A DNA stretch of 64,000 nt from Enchytraeus crypticus (GCA_905160935.1 CAJHZI010000278.1:165001-229000); one strand, 5' to 3'; positions 11,626-23,205 are shown, counted from the stretch's first letter. Numbers and translations are program-made. The notes: generated from the sequence alone by a model not told the origin.

Positions 11626-11647
11626 AGCTGGTAAAGCTAAGGTTATC

Positions 11648-11680
<33 letters not shown>

Positions 11681-11681
11681 C

Positions 11682-11715
<34 letters not shown>

Positions 11716-11717
11716 GC

Positions 11718-11764
<47 letters not shown>

Positions 11765-11945
11765 TATATGTATAAATATGTAAGTATATATCTAATATAT
11801 AATTATATTATATTTGTGTGTGTGTGTGTCTGTGTGTGTGTGTGTGTGAATGTGTACGTGTATCGGTATATATATATATATATAAATATATATATATATT
11901 TATATATATATATATATATAGGGCTATATATATATATATATACAT
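11490..11945. repeat. (TA)n/(GT)n arrays with SINE ends
   Basis: Several TA arrays and one GT array (11.815-11.850 kb). The SINE 1 terminus (CCTTAGCTTTACCAGCTTA) appears again at about 11.564 kb and inverted at about 11.625-11.645 kb, so the TA tract between them sits in an inverted repeat. Confidence 0.85.
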
Positions 11946-11949
11946 GTAT

Positions 11950-12090
11950 ATGTCACTTTCACTTTAATGTTGTCCTAATGGTATTTAATCCTATTTATTG
12001 CACTTTCACTTTAATGTTCTCCTAATGGTCTTTAATGCTATAGGCCTATATGTTACTTTAGCTTTTTTGCTCTCCTAATGGTATTTAATT
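11950..12090. repeat. Loose array of the ~45-bp motif
   Basis: Three copies of CACTTTCACTTTAATGTTCT...CCTAATGGTCTTTAATGC in about 140 bp. Confidence 0.75.
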
Positions 12091-12840
12091 TTCTATATGT
12101 TCTAACATTTTTCGTGGTTTCTAACGGTATTATCTAGGAAAAAGTAACGTTTTAATGGAGAAACTACTAAAGATGCTATTGCGACTGATTCAAACCGAAC
12201 TTATGTGCTATTAAACTCCAATATTCCTATCTACAGAGCTACTTCTTCACTACTAGTAATAAAAATACAATTTTTATTAAACGTGACACAAAGTATCAAC
12301 AATGCAGTTATTTTGTGAAAGTAATCTTTAATACTTTGATTATGGGAACAGTTTAAGGTGAGAAGAGTCGACAGTCAGAGAAGCAAAGATGGACCAACAC
12401 CTACTAAGAAGCGGAAAACCACTCAATCTGACATCTCATCCAGAGGTAAGAAAAAATATTCTAAATTAATTCCCACATAAACTTAGTCAGTTAAGGGTTA
12501 TTATCGTTTTTGTCTACTCCTTCCAAGCTGAACGGAGTAGAAAAGAACAGGATCAACGACATCCATTACATGGTGAAATTCCTCGGAGATCGAGATTCAA
12601 ATCAAAACATAGCTTCTTAAATTCAGTGTCGCCACTAACTCAGTCAGTGGAGCAATCTCGCCTCCAGATATGGAGAGAACATCTCCAACCAGCTCCAGAG
12701 GATAAAAAAAGTTTAGAAGCATCATAATGTCTTCCGCGTGGGTGCGATTAGGATCGACGAACGTGGTTATGCTTAAATAGATTTAGGACAGGTGTCGATG
12801 TGTCGGTCGGACAAAGGTTGCCATGAGCCGATGGGGTTAT
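12091..12840. other. Unassigned stretch
   Basis: No recognised gene. A short open stretch before GGTAAG at about 12.38-12.45 kb could be mistaken for an exon but has no domain match I can name. Confidence 0.35.
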
Positions 12841-12844
12841 TATA

Positions 12845-14395
12845 ATGGTTCTCTCTCTTAGTGCACTGCCTACTGGCAGGTCCATGGTACATAACGCCTC
12901 CACTCTTCTCTGCCTTCCGCCTTCCTCTTCATTTCCACATATGAGTGGGTCTTTAAATCATCTAACATACCTAAATCTCGGTCTGCCCTTGCCTCTTTTT
13001 CCTTCCATTCTACCTTCTATGACCCTTTTTAATAGACCTTCCCCCCTTAGAATGTGTCCTATCCATCTCTTCTTCCTATTTCTTAATACATTTATCAACT
13101 GTCTATCTGTGCCAACTCTCTCCAGGACTTCCTCATTTGTAACCTCTTGGGTCCAGCTAATCCTCTCCATTCTTCTCCAAATCCACATTTCCAATGCTTC
13201 CAGTTTCGTAATATCCTCCTTCCATAAGGTCCATGTTTCACATCCATACAATAGCGTGGTCCAAACCAAAGTTTTCACTATCTTTATCTTTGTGTCTTTC
13301 TTTAGACTTTTTGTTAACAGCTCTTTTCTATACCAAATGCCGCTTTTGCTTGTGCAATCCTACTGCATATTTCCGTCTCACACTTCCCGGCATCGGTTAT
13401 AGTATGACCCAAATATTTGAAACTCCTTACCTGTTCCAATTTCGTACTATTTACTGTGATATGAACTTCACCTTTATTATTGGACAAGCTCATAACCTTG
13501 GTCTTTTTTATATTAATTTTCATGCCATATCTCCAAGCCGTATCATTCAGCCTATCCATTATCTTCTGCAATCCAATCTCGCTGTCTGCTACCATTCCTT
13601 GGTCATCTACAAATCGTACATCTTGTAAGAAATTCCCTCCTACTTTTATTCCTTCTTCCATGTCTTCCATAGCTTCATCCATCATTGCCTCAGCGTAAAT
13701 GTTCAGCTCTGTCTTCAATTCCCCATCTTTACCCATTATACTAATGTTCTTTGCATCTCCCTTCTTTTTCTTATCGGTTCTTGTTAATATGCTGACTTCC
13801 TGGTATAATAGATCCGACCTCCCTCTTCTATCATATTCTGCTAAATCATCACACTTTTCACTCCACCAATGATCTTTTGCTTTGTCTGTAATTCTTCTAA
13901 GTTCACTGTTTAATCTTCTATATTTCCTTCGGCCATGACTAGTATCTATACTTTTCCATTTCCTCTTTCATTCATTTTGTCTAGCATCTCGCTTGTGATC
14001 CAAGGTCTTTTAGCTGTATTTGCTTTTCGAAAGCCATAAACTTCTTTTGCACCTATTTTAATAGCCTCCTTTAGCTGACACCATCTTTCATTTACCCCTG
14101 TACTTCCGTAGTCCTTCATTTCCTTAACTTCTCTTTCCACTGCTTCCTGAAACTGACTTCTTTTCTCGTTCAATCCGTTCAAATTCCATCTCTTACTGCT
14201 TTTCTTCTTAAGTATTTTCTTCAGCTGAAACCCTACTTTTGCCATTACTAGATTGTGGTCTGAATTAATATCGGCTCCTGGATAAGCCCTTGAATTCTTC
14301 ACACTATTCCTGTACCGTTGCTTTGTCAGAATATAGTCTATCTGGTATCTTCCCTCGTTTCCGATGCTTCCTGGTTTCTTCCATGTGTAACGCCT
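12845..14395 (-). mobile_element. RTE-like LINE (family R), longest copy, decayed
   Basis: The - strand carries the end of an endonuclease domain (SDHNLVMAKV near 14.25 kb), a linker, the RT second half with the active-site region FVDDQGMVAD (canonical A is V), then LEQVRSFKYLGHTITDAG, LVWTTLLYGCETWTLWKED, ISWTQEVTNEEVLERVG and RKKRWIGHILRGEGLLKRVI. It ends in the family signature CATGGACCTGCCAGTAGGC with GTGCACTAAGAGAGAG. The N-terminal endonuclease is missing, the RT front is deleted near 13.74-13.95 kb and frames shift, so it is inactive. Confidence 0.85.
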
Positions 14396-14439
14396 TCTCT
14401 TAATGGTTAAGAGTATGGTTCTACAGTAATAGTGGTTCT

Positions 14440-14600
14440 ACAGTATGTGAATACGGCCTGAAGGAGAATGACTTAGACCATTTGATTAACTGCAACCTGA
14501 CCGGTGATGGGGTCACGCGTGAGGATCTCAGAGAGTTCAGTGATCGGGCGAGAGATTGTGTCAGACGCTGGATTAATGCCGTATGAGGACACGATAAGAA
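14440..14600 (+). mobile_element. LINE C-terminal zinc-knuckle-like tail fragment
   Basis: Encodes CEYGLKENDLDHLINCNLTG ... VRRWINAV then a stop. The Cx2G...HLINC pattern is typical of the last segment of several LINE ORFs. A related piece lies at 29.86-30.01 kb. Confidence 0.55.
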
Positions 14601-14689
14601 GAAGGTCATTATGTCTTTTAAGTTGATAAAATTAACAAAACTACAAACGATAACGTGGTTGCTGTTATAGCAGTGTTACAATGTCACTG

Positions 14690-14780
14690 TTATTTAAATC
14701 TTCTCCTTATGATCTTTAATGCTACATGTATATATGCCACTTTCACGTCAATGTTCTCCTAATGGTCTTAAATGCTATGT
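14690..14780. repeat. ~45-bp motif, two copies
   Basis: Two diverged copies of the CACTTTCAC...TTCTCCTAATGGTC motif, directly before a CR1-like fragment. Confidence 0.6.
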
Positions 14781-14784
14781 ACAT

Positions 14785-15365
14785 AGATTCGAATTGTCAC
14801 GTGAGACAGCTGCCGCAATTGGTGCTGCCATTGTGCAATCGAAATTGGACTACTGCAATTTCCAGTTTTTGAATCTATCTGGCTGTGAGTTTGATAAATT
14901 GCAGTTTGTTCAGAATTCTCTTGCGCGAGCAATACTTTGTAGTTCCAAGAACTCACATGTTACGCCCATATGAAAGTATTTGCACTGGTTTAAGATTAAA
15001 GAGCGTATCATTTACAAAACTGCTTCTTTAACCTATAAGTCTATCACCATTCCGGGACAAACTTTTATGTCTCATTTGATTAAAGTGATGCAGCCTGCTG
15101 TTACTAGGTCTTCAGAAGTAATTACTTTTGTGAGACCTAGTTTATATTCACGCTCTAAGCTATCTAATCGTTCTTTCCAGCATGCTGCACCGAAGATCTG
15201 AAATTCTCTTCCATCCAAAATTCGGAAATCTTCATTTGTAGCACATCGGCCTTTGCTTTACTATGAGCAGTTCCATAGGCAGTTGAAGACCTATCTTTTC
15301 CATCTCTCTTTTCTATCCAGTGTCCATGAGCAGCTACTTGCGCCTAAACCTCCTTTTCTTTAATT
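14785..15365 (+). mobile_element. CR1/L2-like LINE 3' end
   Basis: Encodes IVQSKLDYCNFQFLNLSG ... LQFVQNSLARAI, then in another frame LHWFKIKERIIYKTASLTYK ... PSLYSRSKLSNRSF. The paralogous intact-frame version is at 32.8-33.7 kb. Stops and one frameshift show decay. The 3' tail (CAGTTCCATAGGCAGTTGAA) recurs at 24.90 and 46.82 kb. Confidence 0.8.
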
Positions 15366-15494
15366 CCCCTAACTTTGGACTGATCATCTGGATTTTGAAA
15401 TTTTCACCGTTTATGGACCTTCTTTATGCTCGCCGGCTTGATTTTGTCTCAATAGTGCTCTCTGTTGTCATTGATACCCGTAGCAATCTAATTA

Positions 15495-15561
15495 TTGTTG
15501 TTATATATATATATATATATATATAATATCTATACATGTATATAATAACAATAATTATTGT

Positions 15562-15602
<41 letters not shown>

Positions 15603-15632
15603 CTATACATGTATATAATAACAATAATTAGG
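15495..15632. repeat. Palindromic TA arrays, duplicated
   Basis: Two TA arrays, each followed by ATCTATACATGTATATAATA and ACAATAATTA. The left flank TAATTATTGTT is the reverse complement of the right flank AACAATAATTA, so long hairpins are possible. Confidence 0.85.
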
Positions 15633-15654
15633 GTAAACAGGATAATTTTCTCAG

Positions 15655-16395
15655 GGTATGACGCCCCCTGCCCGGTAAATGTCAGTCAAAGCTGAGGAAG
15701 GCATAGGGGGCCCACCTCGTCAAAAAGCATATCACCCAAGAAAAATAATGGTATATCAAGACAAAAATTAACTCAGCCTCAGCCTCAGGTGCCGATTGGT
15801 GACAAGCGGGCACTAGGGCAGCACATGAGCACGAGGGTGATCGTCAAAGGGTTGAACACAGCCCGCCTGAAAGGGAAGAGATGCGTCCTACGTCCCGGCC
15901 TCTCAAAACCCCCCTCCTCCTCCTCCTCCTCCTCCTCCTCGTGTGCGTCCATAGAGCCTGAGAGAGATCCACAAGAGTTTTCTGGGCTGACCCTCAGCGA
16001 GAAAAAGAAGATACTCGAGGCTAGAATGGCTTCTGCGTGCCAGGGGTCCCTCTCACCAGGGCCACAGCACCAGGGTCAAAAGCTGAACCAGATGTTGGCC
16101 TCAGGGCAGGCTGAGGCGGAAAGGCAGAGCTCATCGGGTTTTACAAATCAGAGCCCTAGTCAATCGGATACTCGATCCCAGAATTCTCTAGGAACATTTA
16201 TCCAGATTTCAGGGTCGTTGACTTCTAAAAGCGGTTCTCCCAACAGAGTCTTCACAACTGCCTCATCAACGCCTGTTCAGGGGAGTCACAGTCGTGGTGG
16301 ATCGATTACAGATGAAGTGGGGACGGGCGCGGCTGGAGCCAGAGGCAGTGAATTCAGGGCAATACCACTCGCTGCTGTGATCAGCAACGTTTAAC
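15655..16395 (+). CDS. Ser/Gln-rich hypothetical ORF in a dispersed repeat
   Basis: An open frame of about 200 codons (15789-16394). Its start resembles a small beta-barrel segment (STRVIVKGLNTARLKGKR). A Ser run encoded by TCC repeats follows, then a Ser/Gln/Gly-rich region (SPGPQHQGQKLNQMLASGQA). It ends at GCAACGTTTAA followed by AAT repeats. A decayed paralogue lies at 4354-4738 with the same 3' junction, and the LINE C tail module follows both. I do not recognise the protein. It is probably part of a retroelement or a captured gene fragment, not a resident gene. The upstream phrase GCTGAGGAAGGCATAGGGGG recurs at about 29.08 and 50.81 kb. Confidence 0.45.
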
Positions 16396-16399
16396 TTTT

Positions 16400-16745
16400 A
16401 ATCCGAAATAATAATAATAATAACAATAATGATAATAATAATAACAATAATAACAATAATAACAAAAATAATTACAAAAATAACTATAAAAATAATAACA
16501 ATAATAATAACAATAATAATAATAATAATAATAACAGCCTTTTTGTGCTGTTTGACACATCACGGTTAGTGACACTCTGGCAAATTTCTATCTGAATCTG
16601 TACACAATTTCACTGCCAGGCGAAGCTGATGAACTAGCCGCCTTTAAGAAAATTGATAAATAGCGAGATATGTACTTAGAGTATGCAGTTGTTCCGGAGG
16701 AGATTGAATTCATGGGCCCGATGAATCGCGATGGAGTTGACTCCA
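16400..16745 (+). mobile_element. (AAT)n tract plus LINE family C tail
   Basis: AAT/AAC microsatellite to about 16535, then AACAGCCTTTTTGTGCTGT and the peptide module AAFKKIDK (then a stop), with VVPEEIEFMGPMNRDGVDS further on. It is the same module as at 6330-6560. Confidence 0.7.
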
Positions 16746-16837
16746 TTAGGCATTGGAAAACTTTTTGCAGAGCAAACCGGCGATAAGCCAGAGACCATTT
16801 TTCATTGGCAAATTTCTATGACTTTGCAATGATTTAA

Positions 16838-17035
16838 TGACATTAATGTTCTCCTAATGGTTTTAATGCTAACTATGTCACTTTCACTTTAATCTTCTTC
16901 AAATGGTCCTAATGTTCCTAAATGCTATCTATGTTTATAATGGTTATAATCATATATACACTTTCACTGTAGTGTTATCCCAATGGTCTTTAACGCAACA
17001 CTTGTCACTTTTACTTTAATGTTCTCTCAAAGTTT
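16838..17035. repeat. Loose array of the ~45-bp motif
   Basis: Three to four copies of the CACTTTCACTTTAAT...TCTCCTAATGG motif. It marks the left edge of the block repeated before each Mab-21-like gene (compare 37.33 and 57.96 kb). Confidence 0.7.
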
Positions 17036-17424
17036 ATTTTATACAGTTTAATTTCAGAGCTTGTAGTTATGATTCAATCATTGATGTGTTTTTAATTTTT
17101 TTTTTTAAATAGTGTTTAATTCATTAGTTGAAAATACTATTTTATTCCAAATTTTAAAAGTAGCCTAGGCAATTATTAGGCTAAAAAAATAAAAGGTTTA
17201 ATTTATTTTTATATTTAAGGAATATTGTTAGGTCTATAGATCCTTGAAAAAATGCCATATTTTAAAAATTTCATTAAATATTTAATTTGTATAATCGGCC
17301 TATTATTTACTATTTATAAGTCTATTCAGAAGTACTACGAATTTTATAACCGCTAGTTATATAATCGTATTATTAAAAATGTCATATTTATTTATATTTT
17401 GTCGTATTATTACAAATATAACAG
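17036..17424. repeat. Upstream block of the ~20-kb unit, copy 1
   Basis: AT-rich sequence shared with 37.38-37.74 and 58.44-58.81 kb (for example the phrase AAATTTTAAAAGTAGCCTAGG). No gene is seen in it. Confidence 0.7.
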
Positions 17425-17590
17425 CCAACACCCTGGCAATTTTTCATTCAAAGCTGTCAACACGCAGTCTTCCGAAATGGTCACCCAACCTTGTACTAGC
17501 CTAGCCCGACGTAGCTTAAATTCTGTCACCCAATGCACAGCCTAACTGAATGTGCTAAACACCCCCCCCCATTAATATTAAACATACGTC
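17425..17590 (-). mobile_element. 5S-rRNA-derived SINE head, copy 1
   Basis: The + strand reads GGTCACCCAACCTTGTACTA, then GCCTAGCCCGACGTAGCTTAA. This matches the reverse complement of the conserved 5S rRNA core (GTTAGTACTTGGATGGGTGA; TTAAGC...GTCGGGC). It is too diverged to be a working 5S gene. Equivalent copies lie at 37.75, 38.40 and 58.82 kb. Confidence 0.75.
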
Positions 17591-17814
17591 TGACCTGCAT
17601 TCGTCGTATACACACTACTCTGCCAACGTGCGATTTCTATAAGTTCAAGCACCAGTAGTTATAATAGAAACTAATTTAACTTATAGATAGACTATAGTCA
17701 ATATCTTTTCCCAAAAGCGGAATCGGATTCGTTTTAAAGTTTGAAAAATTTCCTCAAGTGAAATGATGGACACTTTAAACTTCGAATGGCTTTTATTTCT
17801 AATGTAATAATAAT

Positions 17815-18065
17815 AATAACACACATTATAGTGAAATGATCAACTACTTTGATATCTATCACTTTTAATGTCACATTTTAGATTGTTAGGCAATTTAGTA
17901 TACTTTCCGTGTAGCCAGTCCAATGAATGTCCGAGATTTTACTCTCAGATCAGCGCGGCTGGGATTCGAACCCAGGAGAGTTCAATTCACCTCAGGGTCT
18001 GTCATTTAAAAATTCATGACGTTATATACATGTAAACCTCTCGCGCTTTTGAGACATTCTATCAA
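17815..18065 (-). mobile_element. tRNA-derived SINE, family 2
   Basis: Reverse complement of the element at 2186. It contains GGGATTCGAACCCAGGAG (B-box, reversed), the CTCAGGGTCTGTCATTTAAA arm and the TGATATCTATCACTTTTAAT body. Confidence 0.75.
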
Positions 18066-19055
18066 CATACTGTCTTCAACATCGGGACACTCCAATGATC
18101 ACCTCTTGTCTAGATATGAAAATTTTCCTATATCTTAATGTAAATTCAGAATTACGAAAGACGATGTATCATTGAAAACTTATGGCGGAGAAATTTATAA
18201 TATAAAACCTTTAATTATTATGCTTATTTTTGTTATTATTAGCTTATAAATTTAAATTATACTAAACGTTCACTTTATTTTTATTAAGACCATGTTCCAG
18301 CGATCCTATATTGAGATTTTTTTACTGTTCAGAATGCGGGTTCCGTTACTGGTAAATGAACGTTCGATTAATTCAAGTTGGCTAGAAAATTGAATTCTGA
18401 GATTTATGTTCTGTTCTGCATCGGCTTGAAAGGAGTTCGATTTCGGATTAGGTTCGGTTCGGTTCGTTATTGTTCGCGGTTTGTTAGATGGATATGATTA
18501 ATATTCCAATTTTAAAAAAAACGTTAGGCCTAATATGGTTAAAAATTTGAAGTTAAGTTATTTAGCCTGTATTCAATTTAAATAGCATTGAAAAATTACG
18601 CTAACTGGGATTCAAGTGAATCTTGCCAAATAATAAATTTAATCCATATCTAGAGGGGGTATCCCCATCCTATGCGCCTGAGATCAGCTTGTCTGGAATT
18701 GTTTGTAAAAAATATATTATTTAAATCTTAATATCAGTAATTATAGATTTGTAGGGCCTATACAATATTTCTTTATTTGTTACAGTGGATGTTAATAATT
18801 TGTAAATAATTTAAATGTAATTAATTCTCTAATCACTCTACGAGAACTGCATGAATCACGTGTTCATGTGGTTCACCAGGTTCAACTGCTAAAAGTAAAA
18901 CTGTCCATCAGAAAATAGAACAGTATTTTTTCATATGATAATTTTCCCAATTCACTTTGTTTTTATTTCTTTCTGCTACAGTCGTTAAGTTTTTCTATTG
19001 ATAGTGATACTATACTAAGTACGCCTATATTGCAATGTAATAGTTGGAAGACGGC
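18066..19055. other. Upstream region of Mab-21-like copy 1
   Basis: AT-rich, no gene recognised. The phrase around GTTCATGTGGTTCACCAGGT (about 18.86 kb) is shared with 59.50 kb, so this belongs to the repeated unit. Confidence 0.5.
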
Positions 19056-19059
19056 ACTA

Positions 19060-19230
19060 AGTTAGAACAGGTAAAGAGTTTCAGATATTTAGGACACAAG
19101 TTAATATTACGTAGACCTATGTTGAAATGAAGTGAAAACCACAGGAAAGAAATATATGGAACAGTTATATGCCATTGACCTGTGAATAGGCAATAATTGC
19201 ACTAAGAGAGAGAGAGAGAGAGAGATTGCG
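19060..19230 (+). mobile_element. LINE family R remnant before Mab-21-like copy 1
   Basis: Reads KLEQVKSFRYLGH (an RT C-terminal motif), jumps to the 3' signature CCATTGACCTGTGAATAGGC and ends in a GA repeat. It is heavily deleted internally. It lies only about 60 bp before the coding exon. Confidence 0.75.
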
Positions 19231-19264
19231 AGAGGGAGAGATTAGTTGATTATATTCCTTGTTG

Positions 19265-19287
19265 CTCATTTTACTCAGGATCACAAG
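19265..19287 (+). promoter_or_regulatory. Splice acceptor and leader of Mab-21-like copy 1
   Basis: TTTTACTCAG/GATCACAAG before the ATG looks like a 3' splice site (AG at 19277-19278). The same 9-nt leader after an AG precedes copies 2, 3 and 4, so a 5'-UTR intron is likely. Confidence 0.55.
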
Positions 19288-21463
19288 ATGTATGACTGTA
19301 GTGAGGATTTACTCAACTTCTGTCAGTTGATGATCGACGTGCAACGACTTCGTCGGGTGTGTATTTTGACTGGAAGCAGAGCTGAGGTTATTGATATCAC
19401 TAACTTCATGCATGAATTTGTTGACATAAATTCATCTGATATTGACTACATGATTTACTATCATGATTCATATGTCTTTTATTCTTCAGTTGACGTGCAA
19501 ACTCAATTCAGAGGTGAGATGATTAGATATGTGACATAGAATACATCCAGGTTATGTACGTCTGATGCGTGGATGTTGTGACGAAGAAGTACTAGGGAAA
19601 AAATATCATTTACGTGAAGGTGCGACAATACATGGACCATCCATTAAAACGAATCAAAAGTGTAACATCATGAAAAGATACAACATTACAGAAGATCAGG
19701 TTAAGAATTATTGTTATTTGACAGACTATGTATACGCCTATCACAGCCCGCACTGGCCTCATGAAGCTGATGGATGGATTACTAGACAACGACCACGTGA
19801 CTCTCTATCACATGACGTCATCAGACGTGTTGTAGGTTATGGCTGTGATTTTGTTAACGCCTCACACAAGGGAGACATAGAACGTGATAAACGTCATGAA
19901 TGGAGATTCTCATTCTCTGTGGCAGAGTTGATACTGATCAAGAACTGGTCCAGACAACAAAGAGCTGTGTATAGAACAATCAGAGTTCTACATAAGAAGA
20001 GCAGTCACAACACTGGACGAGAGTCTCACTTGTGTACATATCATTATAAAACCCTGATGCTCTGGGCTGTTGAAACAAAACCCCAGTGTTTCTGGGATGA
20101 TGCAGTTCTAATTGATTCAGTACGTGCTCTATGGATGGACATGATACGCAGCCTGAAGATGAAATGTTTGTATCACTACTTTGTACCAACAAATAATCTC
20201 TTTGATCATCTCCATTCTGAGGATCTCTCTCATGATGTTAAAGCTCTTCTGAGTATACACGAGAATACTGATTTCATACACAGAATTCTAGAAGGATGTG
20301 TGCGTGAAGAATTGCTCCATAACTGTAGCAGAATATTTCTCACAGCTCCTCAAAATATCTACAATACATTGAAAGTGAAGAAGTATCTTGAACCTGTGGG
20401 GTTTCGTCATATATTTAAGAATTTACGACGAGAAAAGACAACGCTACAGAACAGCGTTACCAATGAATTGAAGACAACCTACGCGTTAATTAGACAAGCA
20501 ATGCATAGGAGTAATAATCCAAACGCTCATTCAGTTACTAAATGTAGTAATTGTTACATTAATGCATTACAATGTCAGGAAGAGGAAGAAAGTGAAAGAG
20601 ATGAAAGAGTGACCAAAATATTTAACATTAATTTTAAAGTTAACGAACTATTCCAGGAGAACTATCCAAAAAGTCCTAAAGTCGAAGACTACGAGTCATG
20701 GCTTCAATATTGTGCATCAGTCGGGGTGGAGGATGGAACAGGAAAAGTGTCCACATCGATTAAGCAGCTGAAACATTTGTTTTATTATCGTGGTCATCGA
20801 TGCAGATTTAATACCGATTCTGTGATATCATTCAATTCAACAGAAAATGTTGTACATATTGGAACAGAGTCACAATGCGAGACTGATGAAAATCGTTTGA
20901 ATGATCAGTTTCTCACATCATGTAACTACTTTCCCCTAGTGAATAGTGTAAAAGGTTTTGTCAGCTATCATGAATTCAACTCTAAATACTTTCTCACTGT
21001 ACCGATATCCTGGTTCACCAACAAAGCTTTCACAGCCAACAACTACTATACACTTCTCTCTGACTACGAGACCACAGTCAAGATCTGTGACGAGGTGATC
21101 AAATGCTACAAAACGTCACTGAGCAATAGGGCATTTGCAGAATTTAGATTCCCATTTCTTCTCTCCACACAGTGGATAGAGATGTACGAGAGAGAGATAC
21201 AATTGGTTCTTGGTCTAGCAGCTCTCTGTAGATTTGTCATACATGGGTCAGACAATCGACCAGTTCATCTTCCTGTCTGTCCTGTACAGTTTGCTCTCTA
21301 CCTCAAGGTACGCTGTGTGTATTACAATGAAGGGCGGTGGAGCTCTAGAAAAAAATCTGCTAGTGATGAGTTTAATAATCATATAAGAAATTGCTATTTT
21401 GCTTATTCGATTTTGTACAACGGCAGATATGCCTTGCGCGCAGCATTAGTTATGTCCTTGTGA
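19288..21463 (+). pseudogene. Mab-21/cGAS-like nucleotidyltransferase, copy 1 (frameshifted)
   Basis: Mab-21-domain protein of the cGAS-like receptor superfamily. Visible motifs: LTGSRAEV and SSDIDYM (GS and DxD metal site) near the N-terminus; WPHEADGWITRQ; EWRFSFSVAELILIKNW; YHYKTLMLWAVETKP; and a C-terminal LPVCPVQFALYLK. Compared with copy 2, two bases are missing after 19535 (GTGAC-ATAGA against GTGACTGATAGA), giving a stop at 19537-19539. The remaining 1.9 kb stays open in the new frame to 21463. That suggests a recent lesion or a sequencing error. Members of this superfamily may sense nucleic acids and make nucleotide second messengers; activity here is unproven. Confidence 0.85.
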
Positions 21464-22340
21464 AGTTTCAGGTCCATCATGGGGTTGCGATTATGTGTAT
21501 AAAGACTTTTACAATGTTTTTAAAGACTTTTTCCATTAACTTTTCTCTACATCTTGCCAGATCGCCTCTTACGACACGTGTAGTTTACAGTTAGTCTCAT
21601 CTGTAGTGACTCGGACACGACACGGGGAACAGTATTCAGTATTATGAACTATAAACAAATACTACTACAAAGCTTAGCTACGTTGTAGCATTATAAGAAA
21701 TCAACCGATCTACTAGCGCCCGTAGTGCCAGGAATCTGTAAAGCAGTTAGTAGACCCAACACTGGCAATGGCACTGTCTTAGTAATATTTGTAGTCTATT
21801 ATTGTTGTTATTCTCATTATTATTATCATCATTATTAATATTACTACTATTATCAATATTAATATTAATAATTGACAATCTTAATTTGCTATTAGCCTGT
21901 GTGACACTTATAATTCATAAAATATCCCTCTATTGTGTTTAGTCATATGGCAGGTCCAAAATACATAATCGTGCTAGCAATCACCCGGCTCGCTCCATAA
22001 AGAGCACTCCATAGATCAACAAGTTAGCACCTACACTTAGGGCTATGACATTTCCATCTTAATGCGAGATGTGGATTTGCAAATTATTGCATTTGAGAAG
22101 GTGTACCGTTGCCTATATCGAATCTAGCTTAGTCGCCTCTTACGTCACGTTCAGCTCATGGTTGGTCTATTCTTCAGTGTCCTGGACTCAACACGGGAAA
22201 TTGCACATTTTGTATTAAATTCAAATAATAATGAATTGAAAGTCACACACAGACAATATTACAATATGACAAGTTCTGTATAACAGACAACGAGACTATT
22301 AGCGTCTGTTTCATCTTATCAAACTGACATCAGACAGGTT
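21464..22340. other. 3' flank of Mab-21-like copy 1
   Basis: Shared with 41.44-43.26 and 62.54-63.03 kb (phrases such as GACTCGGACACGACACGG and GCTCCATAAAGAGCACTCCA). ATT repeats at 21.80-21.87 kb. No coding capacity seen. Confidence 0.5.
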
Positions 22341-22351
22341 CTGAGATCTAT

Positions 22352-22735
22352 AAGATAGCACTGACAATCTACCTGTGTGACAATTATAAGATAGCACTGA
22401 CAATCTACCTGTGTGACAACTATAAGATAGCACTGACAATCTACCTGTGTGACAACTATAAGATAGCACTGACAATCTACCTGTGTGACAATATAAGATA
22501 GCACTGACAATCTACCTGTGTGACAATTATAAGATAGCACTGACAATCTACCTGTGTGACAACTATAAGATAGCACTGACAATCTACCTGTGTGACAACT
22601 ATAAGATAGCACTGACAATCTACCTGTGTGACAACTATAAGATAGCACTGACAATCTACCTGTGTGACAATTATAAGATAGCACTGGCAATCTACCTGTG
22701 CAGCAAATTTAAGTTAGCACTGGTAATCTACCTGT
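22352..22735. repeat. 36-bp minisatellite, about 10 units
   Basis: Tandem units built on AAGATAGCACTGACAATCTA and CCTGTGTGACAACTAT, very homogeneous. The paralogous site at 43.27-43.45 kb holds about five strongly diverged units, so this array was amplified or homogenised after duplication. Confidence 0.95.
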
Positions 22736-22974
22736 GTGAATCAAAGTAATAATTTGCTCTTATGGCGTAATGCAAATAGACAAATGGTATTAATATATTA
22801 CATAAAACAATCTAAAGTACCTTTTCATTGTTAAATGATAAAATCTAAATGTTAGTAACATTTGAAATAAATTATGTGAATTTTTAAATAATTATTGATT
22901 AATTTTATTTAAATTTAACAATATTGGCGTATCATGATATCAAAAAATTCTTTTTCACCTAAATAACACTGTTG

Positions 22975-23205
22975 CCACTAAGATTTTATTACAAATGACA
23001 CTGTTACCATTAAGATTTTATTACAAATAACGCTGTTACCATTAAGATTTCAATACAAATAGCACTGATACCATTAAGATTTTAATACAAATAGCACTGA
23101 TACCATTAAGATTTTAATACAAATAGCACTGATACCATTAAGATTTTAATACAAATAGCACTGATACCATTAAGATTTTAATACAAATAGCACTGATACC
23201 ATTAA
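22975..23205. repeat. 32-bp minisatellite, about 7 units
   Basis: Units of CACTGATACCATTAAGATTT plus TAATACAAATAG. The paralogous locus near 43.48-43.57 kb has about three. Confidence 0.95.

Noticed and set aside
12380-12455. Possible exon ending in GGTAAG
   Set aside because: A short open stretch with a donor-like sequence but no recognisable domain, no paired acceptor evidence and no counterpart elsewhere.
13233-13698. + strand ORFs of 72-131 codons
   Set aside because: Antisense of the family R LINE RT. The - strand carries clear RT motifs.
17425-17590. Possible functional 5S rRNA gene
   Set aside because: Only the core resembles 5S, with many substitutions and no proper ends; it is a SINE-type derivative.
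22319-22690. - strand ORF of 123 codons, and a CRISPR-like look of the array
   Set aside because: The 36-bp minisatellite is contiguous, with no unique spacers between units. The peptide is repetitive and the genome is eukaryotic.
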